A stretch of DNA of 64,000 bases from NCBI RefSeq assembly GCF_027744825.2, contig NC_071348.1:13363563-13427562 (forward strand). The letters are read 5' to 3'. Origin of the DNA: Synchiropus splendidus. Lineage: Eukaryota; Chordata; Actinopteri; Syngnathiformes; Callionymidae. This document shows positions 1 to 10,844 of this stretch, one piece after another. How positions within the stretch are numbered: the stretch's first letter is position 1; every line of letters begins with the position of its first letter. The translations under genes were made by a program, and so were the position numbers. The notes beneath the pieces were generated by a model. That model had not been told where the DNA came from. It saw nothing but the letters and a program-made list of their open reading frames with translations, and did no database searches.

Positions 1-465
1 AATAATGATCGAAGAAAACGCAAAGATACATGCTCACTCCAGTACACACCATGCAAACATGCGAAGATTAAAATAATAATAACAATATAGATAATAATAA
101 TAATTAAAAAACAAAAACACTTTGTAATTGTCTATACTCTGCAATTTCAAATAGATAAGGGTGAGGAATCTACTTCTCATACATTTGATACGTGAGAAGC
201 AGATCTAAAAAGCAATGTTGAACAGTCAATACGGAGTCTCTGTGACCCATATACAACATCTAGGAAGCATCAACCACACAAGTGCTGGATTTGTGCTTCA
301 ATGATGTGAAAATGTGCTTCCATGAGTGACCATCTGGTTTCTTGTGTCCTATTGTGTTGTATGTCATGTAATATAATCTGACAAAAGAAAAGTGAAAAGC
401 CATTTAAAAAGTAATGTTAAAAAATAAAAACTGCATTCACATTAATTCACCAAGACCAAACGTAC

Positions 466-489
466 CCTCATCTAAGTCCATGAAGACCC
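466..489 (-). CDS. pbxip1: Candidate 24-nt pbxip1 microexon after the membrane segment
   Basis: On the minus strand a CCTGCAG acceptor at 490-491 and a GAGG/GTACGT donor at 464-465 delimit 24 nt. Joined in phase 1 to the preceding exon it reads G-V-F-M-D-L-D-E and leaves phase 1 again, so it can be included or skipped without a frameshift. Support comes only from splice signals and phase. Confidence 0.55.
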
Positions 490-3400
490 CTGCAGGTACA
501 ATACAGTTTCAGTTTTAGCCCCCTTCATCAGGTGTCTTGTTTCAACTATTCAACACTTGATGTCAAAACAAACCTGAGAAGAAGATGGTGCCAAGGCCCA
601 CCAGAAGGACAGCGCCAAGGAGGCACTTGTTCAGGGTGAACCAGCTCTCTTCTTCTTCTCTGCGTGGCAGCTGGAAATCTTCCTCGACTTCCTCTTCCTC
701 CTCCGTTCTCCCAATCCTCTCCAAAGTTGCCAGGAGGGACCTTCTCCTCCTTAATTCAGGTTCTGCCGTTGCATGTGACTCTTCAGCACAGGCTGTGAAG
801 CATTACAGAGCTGTTGTTAGTGACTGACCCGTGATGGACAAACACATGAACAAACCCTAGAAAGTGTAAATATGTTGTGTACAAAAGCCTGAATTGACGG
901 CTAAAAAATGATCCAGATCACTCGCAACATGGATTCCTTTGCGATAACCCACATTTCCTGAAACTTTCATTCAAATCCATTCAGGCAGGTGAACCAACAT
1001 CATAGAAAAACCAACCTTCTTGGCAGAGGTAACAAATATTGTCATTTTTTTTCATGTATTAAGCTCCTTGGCAAGTATATTATTGTTATTTTTTATTTAT
1101 TTAACGTAAATATGTCTTCGTTTGTTATTCAACACAAGTGTCCAAGCAAAAAAATCGGGATCCACAGGGCCAGGTTTAAATATGTTATTACAAATTAACA
1201 AAAAGTAGATTCCTCACATATCGACTTCGTGACACGTGACGGCATCAGTGCGTAGTGAAGTGAGTCTTTCCATAAAAGAGCAGCAGAAACAAGCGTATTT
1301 TTCAGCTGGTTATTAAAATAACGTTAGGGAGTAGGCAAAACTTCCTACATTATACCAGTGGAGGACTCATTGTGGGGAGAGAGAAATTTGCTGACCCAAA
1401 AACCATACTCCAAAATAGCATTAGAGGTCAGAGTCCCTCTGAAGCCAATTTATGTCCCTCATCCAGCTGTTGTTCCTCCTTAGCATTTCCAACAGGACCC
1501 TTTGTGGATGTCCAGATTCTCACCGAGGCCCTCACAGGTTCCTGAGCAGACACTTTTGATTTATGAAGAAGGTGGAAGCAGGACTGGGATGTTAGATTAA
1601 TGAAGACATTTTGATGTTTCTGGAAAAATGTGTGTCCACATAAATTGTCAAGGATATACAGTTTAAAGCAACAGCTCAGCCACGGTGTGAGAGACTGTTT
1701 TTTTCATGGTCTGTATGTGGCGACTGGACATACAGGAAATACCTCTCACCAAAACATATCCGGAACCAGCTGTAACACTATCACAATTCAGTGCACTGAA
1801 GCAGAGAATTAAAAAAAAGAGAAAGTTAGTGTGATACCTGCAGGTTCAGTGAGGCTTGACAGGTGAGTACCCTCTTCTCCCGATGGAACCTCCTCTTCGT
1901 TCTCTGGGTGTGGCGTGTTGTCATCCTCTTGTGTGGACTCACTCCCTACTAAAGTCTCCGGGGTCACGAAGGAGCCTGAGGCCTCGTCAGGAGTCAGGGT
2001 CATGTGGCTCCAGGAGTCAGAGAAGGAATCTGTGTTGAGGCTGGAATCTCCGACTGCACCTTCTGACTGGCAGTGGGTATCGTGGCTTCCTGAGGAGCTG
2101 ATGGTGACTTCTGAAACTGCTTCGTTCGCAGACGTAAACTCATCTTTGACTGCTTCCTGATGCTCCGTGGAAACATGGAGAGATTATAATCACTATTATT
2201 ATTACTAAAACGTGGCAACTTATTTCAATATAGGCCACTTAAAAGGACATTACTCTGAGGATCTCCCAGATGACAAATGACCTACTTATATTGTGATGCT
2301 TGCTAACCAAATGTGCTTTATAAGAGCACTGCTTTTAAGTCATGAAAAAGACTCAATGTCTCGAACTACAGATTGGATCGCACACAAAAAGCACAGTGCC
2401 TGTCCTGAGCAACTTCATACAGCATCTTAAGTTTACTACTAATATGGTCAAAATCATAAACTGGTCTCACGCTGTACTCTCTTCAAACAAGTAGCAAAAC
2501 ACATGCAGATTAAAAAGGTCCAAAAACGAAACATTCGCTGCTTCACAAAGAAAACTATTTTCTGAAGTGCAACCGACTCCCTTGCTGTGGACCACTCGTA
2601 TAACAACATGTGATAAATAACAAATGATAAATGATATGATAAATAACATTCTTCATGACATGCGATACCAATGAACAGCCGTCCACTGCATACACTGGTG
2701 CAAGAGCAGAGCTGTGGTGTTGGAGGATTAAGACTTGCAAGTGTCTTACAAGCATTAAAAATTGTGTTACATAAGTCCAGATCACAGAGAGCCCTTGTAG
2801 AAACAAGCGATGAGACTAGCCACACTGTTGTTTGCCTCCTTGCTTGCCTCTTTTACAAAAATCTGCTCTCGTTTTTTAATAATTTTATTTGAAAATATTA
2901 ATAACACAATTATATAATACGCCAGGGTGACGATGAACCTTCACTGTGAGGAAAATTTTGAAAAATGATGAATTAGTTTGGCCTCTGAGCCGAAATCCAA
3001 CGTAACAATGGAGGGATATTGTTCTTCACGCATCATACTGGAAAAAAATATTAACTAAAAAGGCATGCGTTTGTCTTTCAGTGGCCCCCTATTACGACTA
3101 TGCATGAGCTGACGAAACGTATTAATCACAACTCTGGAAAGACTGAAGAATAAAACCAGCTCTTACCTCAGGTTCCAACACTGGGGAGGCATCTGCAGGA
3201 TGAGTCTTAAAATCTTCCAAAAAGAGTAATTAAATAAATTGAAAACATATTCAAAAACATAAACATGAATCATTTAAAAATACAGCAGTGCACTTGTGAC
3301 AAAAAAATAACAATTAACAAGAGTAAGAAGAAGCAAAACAAGAAAAAAAGCTGTAGATATTTTGAATACACACCTTGAACATCAGTGGAATGTTTCTCAT

Positions 3401-3790
3401 GCTCATGCTGTTCCGTCTCTTCCGCCAGGGGCCTAAGAGTTTCAGTCTCCTTGATAAAGAGAGGAAAGTTTGTTATTCTTTCACCATATCTCAGCAGTTT
3501 GTCTATAATAAGACAGAGAGTCATTTTATTGTAGCGGGCCGTTACGTGGCTGGTTCCCATAACAGTGACAGCACAAGTGCCACTTAAATATGCAGTTTAG
3601 AGCTCCAGTACAAACCAGACATAGTTTTGGAGTGAGACTTCTCTTTGGGCTGGCCAGCCTACATGCATGTTCAAATGGGTCACACAGATCTGTTTGAAAT
3701 TGAAAAAACAACCATCCGTGATAAGGTTCTAAATCGAGGTACCTCAGGACTGACGATAGTCCAGGTGTTTGGGCTACCAACTCCAGACAT
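466..3790 (-). CDS. pbxip1: pbxip1 (PBX homeobox interacting protein 1), N-terminal part, runs off the left edge
   Basis: PBXIP1 (HPIP) is a membrane- and microtubule-associated scaffold that binds PBX homeodomain proteins and oestrogen receptors. Coding exons, in transcript order: 3790-3743 (16 codons from the ATG), 3449-3374, 3213-3167, 2162-1838, 792-574 and 489-466. All phases agree across the junctions (0, 1, 0, 1, 1), which strongly supports the model, giving about 246 residues in the window. The start is followed by MSGVGSPNTWTIVSPE, then ETLRPL and EQHEHEKH motifs typical of fish members of the family. Residues about 70-175 are an acidic, Ser/Glu-rich low-complexity stretch. The exon at 574-792 carries an RRRR motif, an acidic run and then the single transmembrane segment NKCLLGAVLLVGLGTIFFSG, which lines up with human NMCLLGALVLLGLGVLLFSG. 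The coiled-coil and C-terminal part lie beyond position 1. The 24-nt exon 466-489 is the least certain one. Confidence 0.85.
574..792 (-). CDS. pbxip1: pbxip1 transmembrane exon
   Basis: This 219-nt exon is read on the minus strand from a TTCACAG acceptor to a CTCAG/GTTTGT donor. Its first two bases complete an Ala codon with the final G of exon 1838-2162. It encodes a basic RRRR patch, a Glu-rich run (EEEEEVEED) and a hydrophobic segment CLLGAVLLVGLGTIFF. The hydrophobic segment is the most diagnostic piece of the gene in this window, being nearly superimposable on the human PBXIP1 membrane segment. Confidence 0.9.
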
Positions 3791-6250
3791 TGTCCCTCCC
3801 CAGACCAGTCTCCTGCACACACACAGAATCACAACTGTCAAACTACCAGGGTGTACAACAGATGCATGGGACAAGTGGAGCACAACAAGCTGTCAAGTTT
3901 AACACACCAGTCACTTTGCTATGCATTACTCTGCATGTTGTAAAATATATGTTTATATATGTAGTATTCAGCTACATAACCCTTATCATAATACCCTTAT
4001 CATTATCATTGCATCACTAGTTTTGAGAGCTATGGCAACGCACACAACAACCACCAAAATCCAATTCTTCTGATGAGTTTCAATAAATGCTAACTTGCTG
4101 CTCCCCGACCGAGTGGGATTTGAGCCCAATTGATAAAGTTTGACAGCTCCGATCTACACTGACAACCATATCTAACAGGCTTATTGGAGTTGTAACATGG
4201 TTCAGACACAGAATACCAATGTACGATGGAACGTACCACTTAATGTTTACGGTCTTTAACAAGTGGATTTTATATGACTTTAGATGTGACTAACAAGAGT
4301 ACCATTAGCTCCATATTTTTTTAATGAATTGATAGTTATTAACTGAATAAATACATGTCATGATCACACAGTTGCACGTACTTAGTGCTGTGTTCTTTTT
4401 CTGAGGCCTACTGCTAATCCTAAACAGGTTTTCAGTGTTTACACATAAATGATAAGGAGATTTCCATACTCTATTTGCACTGGCTCCTGATTTGACTACA
4501 TGGCTTTGTCATCCCGTCTCACCCTGTGCCGACAAAAAGCTGAGCCTGGAAACATAACTGCAAAGAAAGTCCAATTCCCCAGCAGAGCCCTCTTGGTCAT
4601 TAGTAGTTTGAGTGCGTCCGCCTTCTTTCGGTCACACCGGCCTTTTGACTAGACGGGAAATGTTTTAGAAGAGACTTTGGTAACTATGGGGGGCACTGTG
4701 CAGACAAAAGGAAAGGATGTTCGTTTCCATGCTGCTTGAAGGTTTTCCAGGTTTCAACTGTATGTTGAATGTATGTTCACAGTTACAGTTGGAAAATACA
4801 TGCAAACTGGTTTCTGAGATCAAGAGGATTTACCCTGAGGGCACATGCTTACTTTATACTCTGTCTAAATATGAAATCAATTCAGCTACAAAGGGAAGCT
4901 CTGGGGAAATCTTTGATGATTCTTATATACATTTACTCTCCCTTGTCCCACTGATCTTAGAGATAGAATCTATCGGACATGCACTAGTTTGAGTTGAGAG
5001 ATGGGAATCAAGCCAGCAGAAGGATCGGGCTCAGCATCCAGCTCACACAAGCTCTTTGAAACGCTGCTCCTTTGGGTAAAAAGTTACTCAACTAGCAGCC
5101 TGCAATGCACTGTTCAACGCCTTCTTCCCAGACAGCTGATGCGTGTCTGGCCCTCACAAAAGCGTGATCGATTTGTTGATAAACTGCCAACATCGTGGTT
5201 TGTCCTCTTTTCAGACCGTATCCCAAATATTGCAGAGTCAAAGCCCCCAACTCAGAGAACACACCAAACAATGTCTGCATCTCACTGACTTGCCACTTGT
5301 TACACAAGCAACACTTCCATAAATCACAATGTAAAAAAAAACATTTCTGGACCAAAAAGACATAAAGAATGCAGCAAACTCATATGGCTTCTTCATAATA
5401 AATTATCATCTTTATTTTCAGTGAATGCAAAAGTGTCTTCACTTTGCGTAATGGCCCACTTCACTAACCCAACCCTTGATTCTTTTTGCGCCGTAATTTG
5501 GGTCTGCTAATCTAAAGTCTCCCATGAGAGGCTCTCTGAATCTAGCCTGGGGTCCAGAGCACATTGGGAAGAATATAGTGGAGTGTCTTGAATAGATGTC
5601 AGCTAAATATAGACTCCAAGAGATTGACTGGAGACAGGAAGGGCTGATGGCTATGGGGAATAATGCAAAGGCAGTCAAGTCCAGCTTTGAGGAAGGCTTT
5701 GGCTTTGCATACATGATGTTGGCTTAGATATTAGGTTAGACTGGTTCATTCGTGAGCAGTTTCAGTACACGTTATCGGTAAAACTAAAGAGGAAACAAAG
5801 CGTTTTCCATGACATAATACGAGCTGCTGTCTGATCACAAGCTGCACTGATCTTTATATGTTCGTGACAGCTGCTGAAAAATGACCAAAAAAGGTCAAGA
5901 CTTTATCTACAATAGCAGAGCACAACAGCAACACACTGCATTCAAAGGGTTGTCAGGGTGAATATTTACACACGTGAAGACCTCTTGAGTTGACTATTTA
6001 ATTTTTAAAGAACAAATGACTAAATGTAATGTATATAGATAGAAAAAAAACTTACTTACACAGTTTTAAGACACCAGGAAGACCGTCGCGAGTGACCTCA
6101 GCTACGCAGCTAAGACGTGAGTAACATGTGGCAATATGGACTATAAAGATATCTAAAACTTAACTCATGGTGCCAGACTCGTCCTGCTCCGTGGTTTAAG
6201 TCCACTCGAGACCAACAGTCTCACAAGCGGTTCTCGGTTGACTTGAAGAA
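3791..6250 (-). promoter_or_regulatory. pbxip1: pbxip1 5' UTR exons and promoter region
   Basis: The start-codon exon extends 22 nt upstream of the ATG to a GTGTGTGCAG acceptor (exon 3743-3812). A strong minus-strand donor, TGT/GTAAGTAAG, ends a probable non-coding first exon at 6060. That exon probably starts somewhere around 6200-6260, in a locally GC-richer stretch that holds CpGs and CCAAT-like motifs on both strands. The 2.2-kb intron between them (3813-6059) shows no convincing coding sequence. The exact transcription start cannot be read from the sequence. Confidence 0.45.
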
Positions 6251-6259
6251 ACATGCCTC

Positions 6260-7290
6260 CGGGACTACCGTGATGTGCGCTCCAGCTGTCCAATTAGAAA
6301 GCAGAATCGTGCAAGCACCGCCTGCTAAGGTGGTTGGCTCGACCAATGAGGTGCCAGTATGAGTCGGTCGATTGACACAGACAGGTGATGTAGGGTGTTG
6401 GACACAAACGAGTCAAAGTTAACAAAGTCGTTTAAGTTGTTGGACAGACAAGTTTTAAACTCCACAGAACAGTGTTATGCACAGAGCAAGTTGTGAACTC
6501 TGACACGTGACACGTTTTTTTTTTTTTTTCCCCATCCATCTTGCTCATCTGCTGTGAGGTCGCGGAGGCAGCAGCTGAGGTGAAGAGGCCTTCATATCTT
6601 CCCAGAAACCTTCTGATGCTTTTCTTGGGAATACAAAGGTGTTCCCGGGTCCTCTGAGAGATATTAGACCCCGTAATGCCCCAAATGAGTCAGGTCCAGG
6701 AGATGAACTGAGGAGGAGCACCATTACTTCTCCAGTGGAGAAAACAAAATAAAAGAAAAACATTTTATTTTCTGAAATAGCTGTTCATTTAGTGGCTTGT
6801 TCCCTTTTGAAAATACAGCAACGTATTAGTAATATTAATCATTACTGATCAAAGTTGATATTATTAGTATTATGGGTTGCACAAAGATGTTTTTTTTTTA
6901 AACAACAATACATTTGGAACATTACAACTTGTAACTTGTAATGTGGAGAAAAAGTACCCCTTATACTTGGTCATAGTTCCGGGAGTTCTTTAGACAAAAT
7001 TATAATAGTGTTTTTATAAGCAAACGTGTTCATAAGCAAGATGAATCGAACAGACGTAATTGAGATTTTCCCCATGCATATTTTATTATAGCAGAACAGT
7101 AGATCACAGACGTTTCAGAGCCAGTTTCATACTGAAAACTGTCCAAGGCATTGGAGCATCCTAAAAACAAGAATGCCAATATAATTACAACACAACTGAA
7201 GAGCACAATGATTCAGTGACTTGCTGTTTCTCTACTTGCCATCGCAGCTATCAATTCAGGCCTTAAAATAGCGGCTAAGTCCATCTTCCA
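6260..7290. other. Intergenic stretch, no gene seen
   Basis: AT-rich DNA between the probable pbxip1 first exon and the uncertain locus at 7290-8110. It contains a 13-bp poly-T at about 6516-6529. The ORF-like frame at 6545-6763 has no recognisable similarity or splice context. Confidence 0.5.
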
Positions 7291-7297
7291 AGGTTGA

Positions 7298-8110
7298 TCA
7301 GTCCAGGATTTCTTTGATGCACCAGCAGCACAGAAGAAAGTAGAGACACTCCTTCACCGACTGGATGAAACCATAAGCAACGTTTCCTCCCAGGAAATTC
7401 TTGCCTCGACCCAAACCCATGGCCACATCTCGCAGGTGCTGCCCCAGAGAAGAAGAGGGCATAGCCTGGGGGAGAGGACGCTGAGGGTGCATGCCTCAGG
7501 AGAAGAGGTGGAGCAGCCGCAAAACTGAGAGTCGAGGTGAGGTCTTGCGAACTGGAATTACACAGCGCTCGTGGACAAGCTGAGGTCTCCTCCAAATTCG
7601 AGAGCTCTCCTTCACAAAACCACCAGTTGGCAGGCTTTGTGCAAATCCTACTTGACTCTTCTCTGCTAACACCACAACACTGGTCAAACAGTGGCCTCAT
7701 AATCGCTGATTCAGTAAGAGGCCTCACCCAGTCACAAAGAGGACAGTTCCAGCAGAAGCTAAACAAACAAGACACGCTGGTCTTTGTCAAGGACAGTCAG
7801 TGACTCACTGGGATTTCTAGTAGTTTTGTTTCCGTACGAAAGTGGATTAGCTAGATTAAAAAGAAAAGGCTGTGACTTGTCGGTGGATAATTCACTTTAC
7901 TTTGGAACAAGTCAAGATTTGGAATCGCCATGTCAAGCTGGAGGATACAACTGCAAAAAGTGATGCAAAAAGTGCTTGAAGCCTCCTGCTGCCATCCATG
8001 GTTCTGCTGAAGTCTGCCTTGATGCCACTGAGAGATACTAAAGAAAGTAAAGCAGAAGAAAACATGAACGAGTCCTGCGTCTGATGGTTTATCTCCACTC
8101 TCTACCACGT
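7298..8110 (-). other. Possible small unrecognised gene or pseudogene, minus strand
   Basis: I do not recognise this sequence. On the minus strand a strong acceptor (CCTCTCCCCCAG at about 7469-7480) is followed by an open frame that ends at the TGA at 7298-7300. Its tail, GFIQSVKECLYFLLCCWCIK, is hydrophobic and cysteine-rich and looks like a C-terminal membrane anchor. Upstream, at about 7986-7988, an ATG in a good Kozak context (AGAACCATGG) opens a frame starting MDGSRRLQALFASLF and ending near an A/GTAAAG donor. No pair of exons could be joined in frame, so this may be two fragments, a decayed gene or chance. All three minus frames are unusually open over 7290-7790, which favours some past or present coding function. 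Confidence 0.25.
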
Positions 8111-8111
8111 G

Positions 8112-8132
8112 TGCGCACTCCCCCTGGTGGTT
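8112..8132 (-). promoter_or_regulatory. Candidate CTCF-type motif
   Basis: The minus strand reads CCACCAGGGGGAGTGCGC, close to the vertebrate CTCF core CCACNAGGGGGCGC. It sits beside a CACGTG E-box at about 8106-8111, between shc1 and pbxip1. Single-motif evidence only. Confidence 0.4.
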
Positions 8133-8139
8133 TCACTGC

Positions 8140-10844
8140 AGATAGGAGGATGGCGGTTATCTTTAATTTAGTGTAAAAGAAAAACGAAATATATGATATA
8201 TGATAAAAAAAAGAAACAACAATTAGCATTTTCCTCACACCCATTTTATTTGTATTCAAACCTGGGCTGGTTCGAGAATCTAATTTTTATTTGGTCAATG
8301 AAAATCAACACTTACTGATGTTTATTTAATTTTTTTTTTTTAATTTAGTTTTTGTGGGCTAAAGCAGGGCCAGGCCAAAGAAATTCGGCAACCACTGCAT
8401 GAGTCAGAGAACTTGGTCGGAGGACTCCTACTGTACACATGAGCTCTAAAAAGTGTGTCGAACTGCAGTGAGTTTGATGATACATGCCTCAATTTTAAAT
8501 ATAAGTACTAAACTAAATGAACTAAAACCATATTAACTAAAATTGTATTTTTTGTAGTCCAGCTTTTCATATGATTCAGTTTTAAAATAATGCCTTAACT
8601 TATATTGGCCCATATAAAAATGACTAAGCCTTACTCACTGTTTCACAAATTTCCTACGAAAACAAAACATTCTCACCCTTGTCATGGGGTTGCTGCAGTT
8701 GGTCACCACCGTCACATAAATGAGGCCAGCTGACAACCTGAATTCACTGAAAGAGCAGATAACTCCATACCTGAATATTTTTTCCCCTCTTTTAGTGGCA
8801 CTGACATTTTCCTTAGATGCCAGAAGTCATCAGGCTGAAACTGTTCAAGACCAGATCATTGTGTGAGACTTTGAGTTTGCTAAACCGCATTAAAAAAACA
8901 GACAAAAATAGATGAATATTATACTATATGTATTTATATATGCAATCTATATTTTCAGATACAAGTGTAAACACATGATTCCCTAAAAACAAGTTTTTTT
9001 TAAAACAAGTAAAAATCAATATTTGTGCACGCGTTTGGCTTTTTAAAAAACACAAATGTACAATACAACATCAACAACAACACCACCACCACCAAATAGG
9101 ATTTTCATGCAACAAAAGGCAACTGTGATGAACACCGACAACACAACCAGTTCACTAACGCGTCTGTGACAGTGATGCTTGAAACTTAAAGCTCTGGTTT
9201 CTGAAAGTCACCAGCCACTCTGACCCTGCTGCCACTCTGGTGTGGGGACTTGTTTTAAGAGCAACTCAACGTCTGGCTCATCAAATGATCTTTTTTTTTT
9301 TTTTAACCATGACAAATACAGTTGCGTCAATAAGCTAACCAGTCAATGTTATTTACAGATGATCGGGCCAGATGAGCACCCCTTCCCACGATGACATCAA
9401 GAATCTGTGACTTGAAACTGGATCCACTAACCAGCATAGGAGGCCATTGCCATCACTGGATCGTGTTTGTCAGACTGTCGTTTTTGCAGAGTCATTTACT
9501 AAGCGGCTTTAAGTGAGAATCCCCTGTAGTTGACTAGTTAAGTACATAAGGTGACTGCATTGAAGTGACGTGACTGCATCGAATAAACAAGGCACGATTA
9601 CAAAAGATATAAAACAGTATGAACCGAGGTTGAAAGGAGAAACAATAGAGTGATCTCCCCCTTCTGTATCCTCAAGTAATAACAGCAGATTGAGGAGCAA
9701 CATTTGGCTTAGCATCTCCGCATCTAAACCACCTCCAACCCTCTTCAGCAAAGGACATCGTTCCCTCAAGTTGTTTAAAAAAAGCAACCGTTTGATATAC
9801 AAAAACCCCTCAACTAGACTAGAACATACATTGTTTTTGCAAAAGGTTAATCATTGCTTAAACATCTCATCTGCCCACAGTTCAAAAGGCTTTGATCACA
9901 ATTCTTTACATTCTGCCCAAGACTTTGGAGAAAGGTAGAGGCCATAGATTGTCAATGCAAACACATACTAAGAATGACAGAGAAGCAAACGCGGGCCATT
10001 TTCTCGTACTAGATTAAGAGGAGACATCCTTTCACGCTGACGTCAATTTAACAGAGCAGCTTCTCTTTAAAGCTTCCATTTAATATGTATTTGCATTCTC
10101 CTTACTCCAAGTGTGCACGAGCCTCCTCGGCTGTTTGAGACCAACTCTTTGGCGTGACAGGTAGTACAGACAATGTGTGTTGTTAAGGTGTGTAGACGTA
10201 GATAATTCCTGAAGTTTCCTTAAGTGATGAAACCTGTGTTTAAACAGCAGAAACAGAACCAGAAGACATGGCGGTCATTGTAATAGCAGTCCCAGTTTTG
10301 CATACGAGCTAGCATCCCTCCAGGAGACCAAGTTCAAATGTTGTTCACAGGGGTGGAGTCAGGGCAGTCCTCCTGGATCGTGTGAAGACAGAATTTTGCC
10401 ATAGTCATGCTAAGGAGATGTTTGAAGGAGGAATTCACCACAACTTTTCACATTAAAAGTTCCATTGCCAGCTGTTAGTGACAGTCATTGAAGGAGTCAT
10501 CCTCCAAGCTCTCTGCACGCCCCTTTTTTAAATCTTCATATCAAAATGTTTGCTCAGTCAACATTTCCGACACCTTCTCCTCCTTCACAACTGACTCAAG
10601 AGACATTGCAGCTTCTCCGTGATGGACAGGGGCATCTGATAAGTGGAGGTCAGAGTTCACAGTTGAGCTTTGAGAGAGGACAGAAATGAGGCAACAGCAG
10701 CAGCATGTGAATGATTTTGCTGAGATTTTTTCTTTTTTTCATTTCAATTTTTGGCTTTTTTTTGGTGTGGCGTTTGCATGAGTAGTGTTGAGGTGCGTCT
10801 AACTGTGAGTAGACATGGTAAGTGTTTGTTGGCGGTGGGCGAGG
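8140..10844 (-). other. shc1: shc1 3' UTR and downstream flank
   Basis: No other coding exon is visible. The part next to the stop codon at 10845-10847 must be shc1 3' UTR. How far it extends is unclear, because several AATAAA/ATTAAA-like hexamers occur on the minus strand (for example ATTAAA at about 10080-10085 and AATAAA at about 8243-8248) and none is decisive. A CRE-type palindrome TGACGTCA lies at 10038-10045. Confidence 0.4.

Noticed and set aside
4090..4125. tRNA-like GGGATTTGAGCCC near 4110
   Set aside because: No A-box at the right distance and no cloverleaf could be drawn.
7275..7790. 171-codon minus-strand open frame
   Set aside because: Cys/Pro/Ser-mixed translation without domain or family likeness. 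It overlaps a more plausible final exon in another frame.
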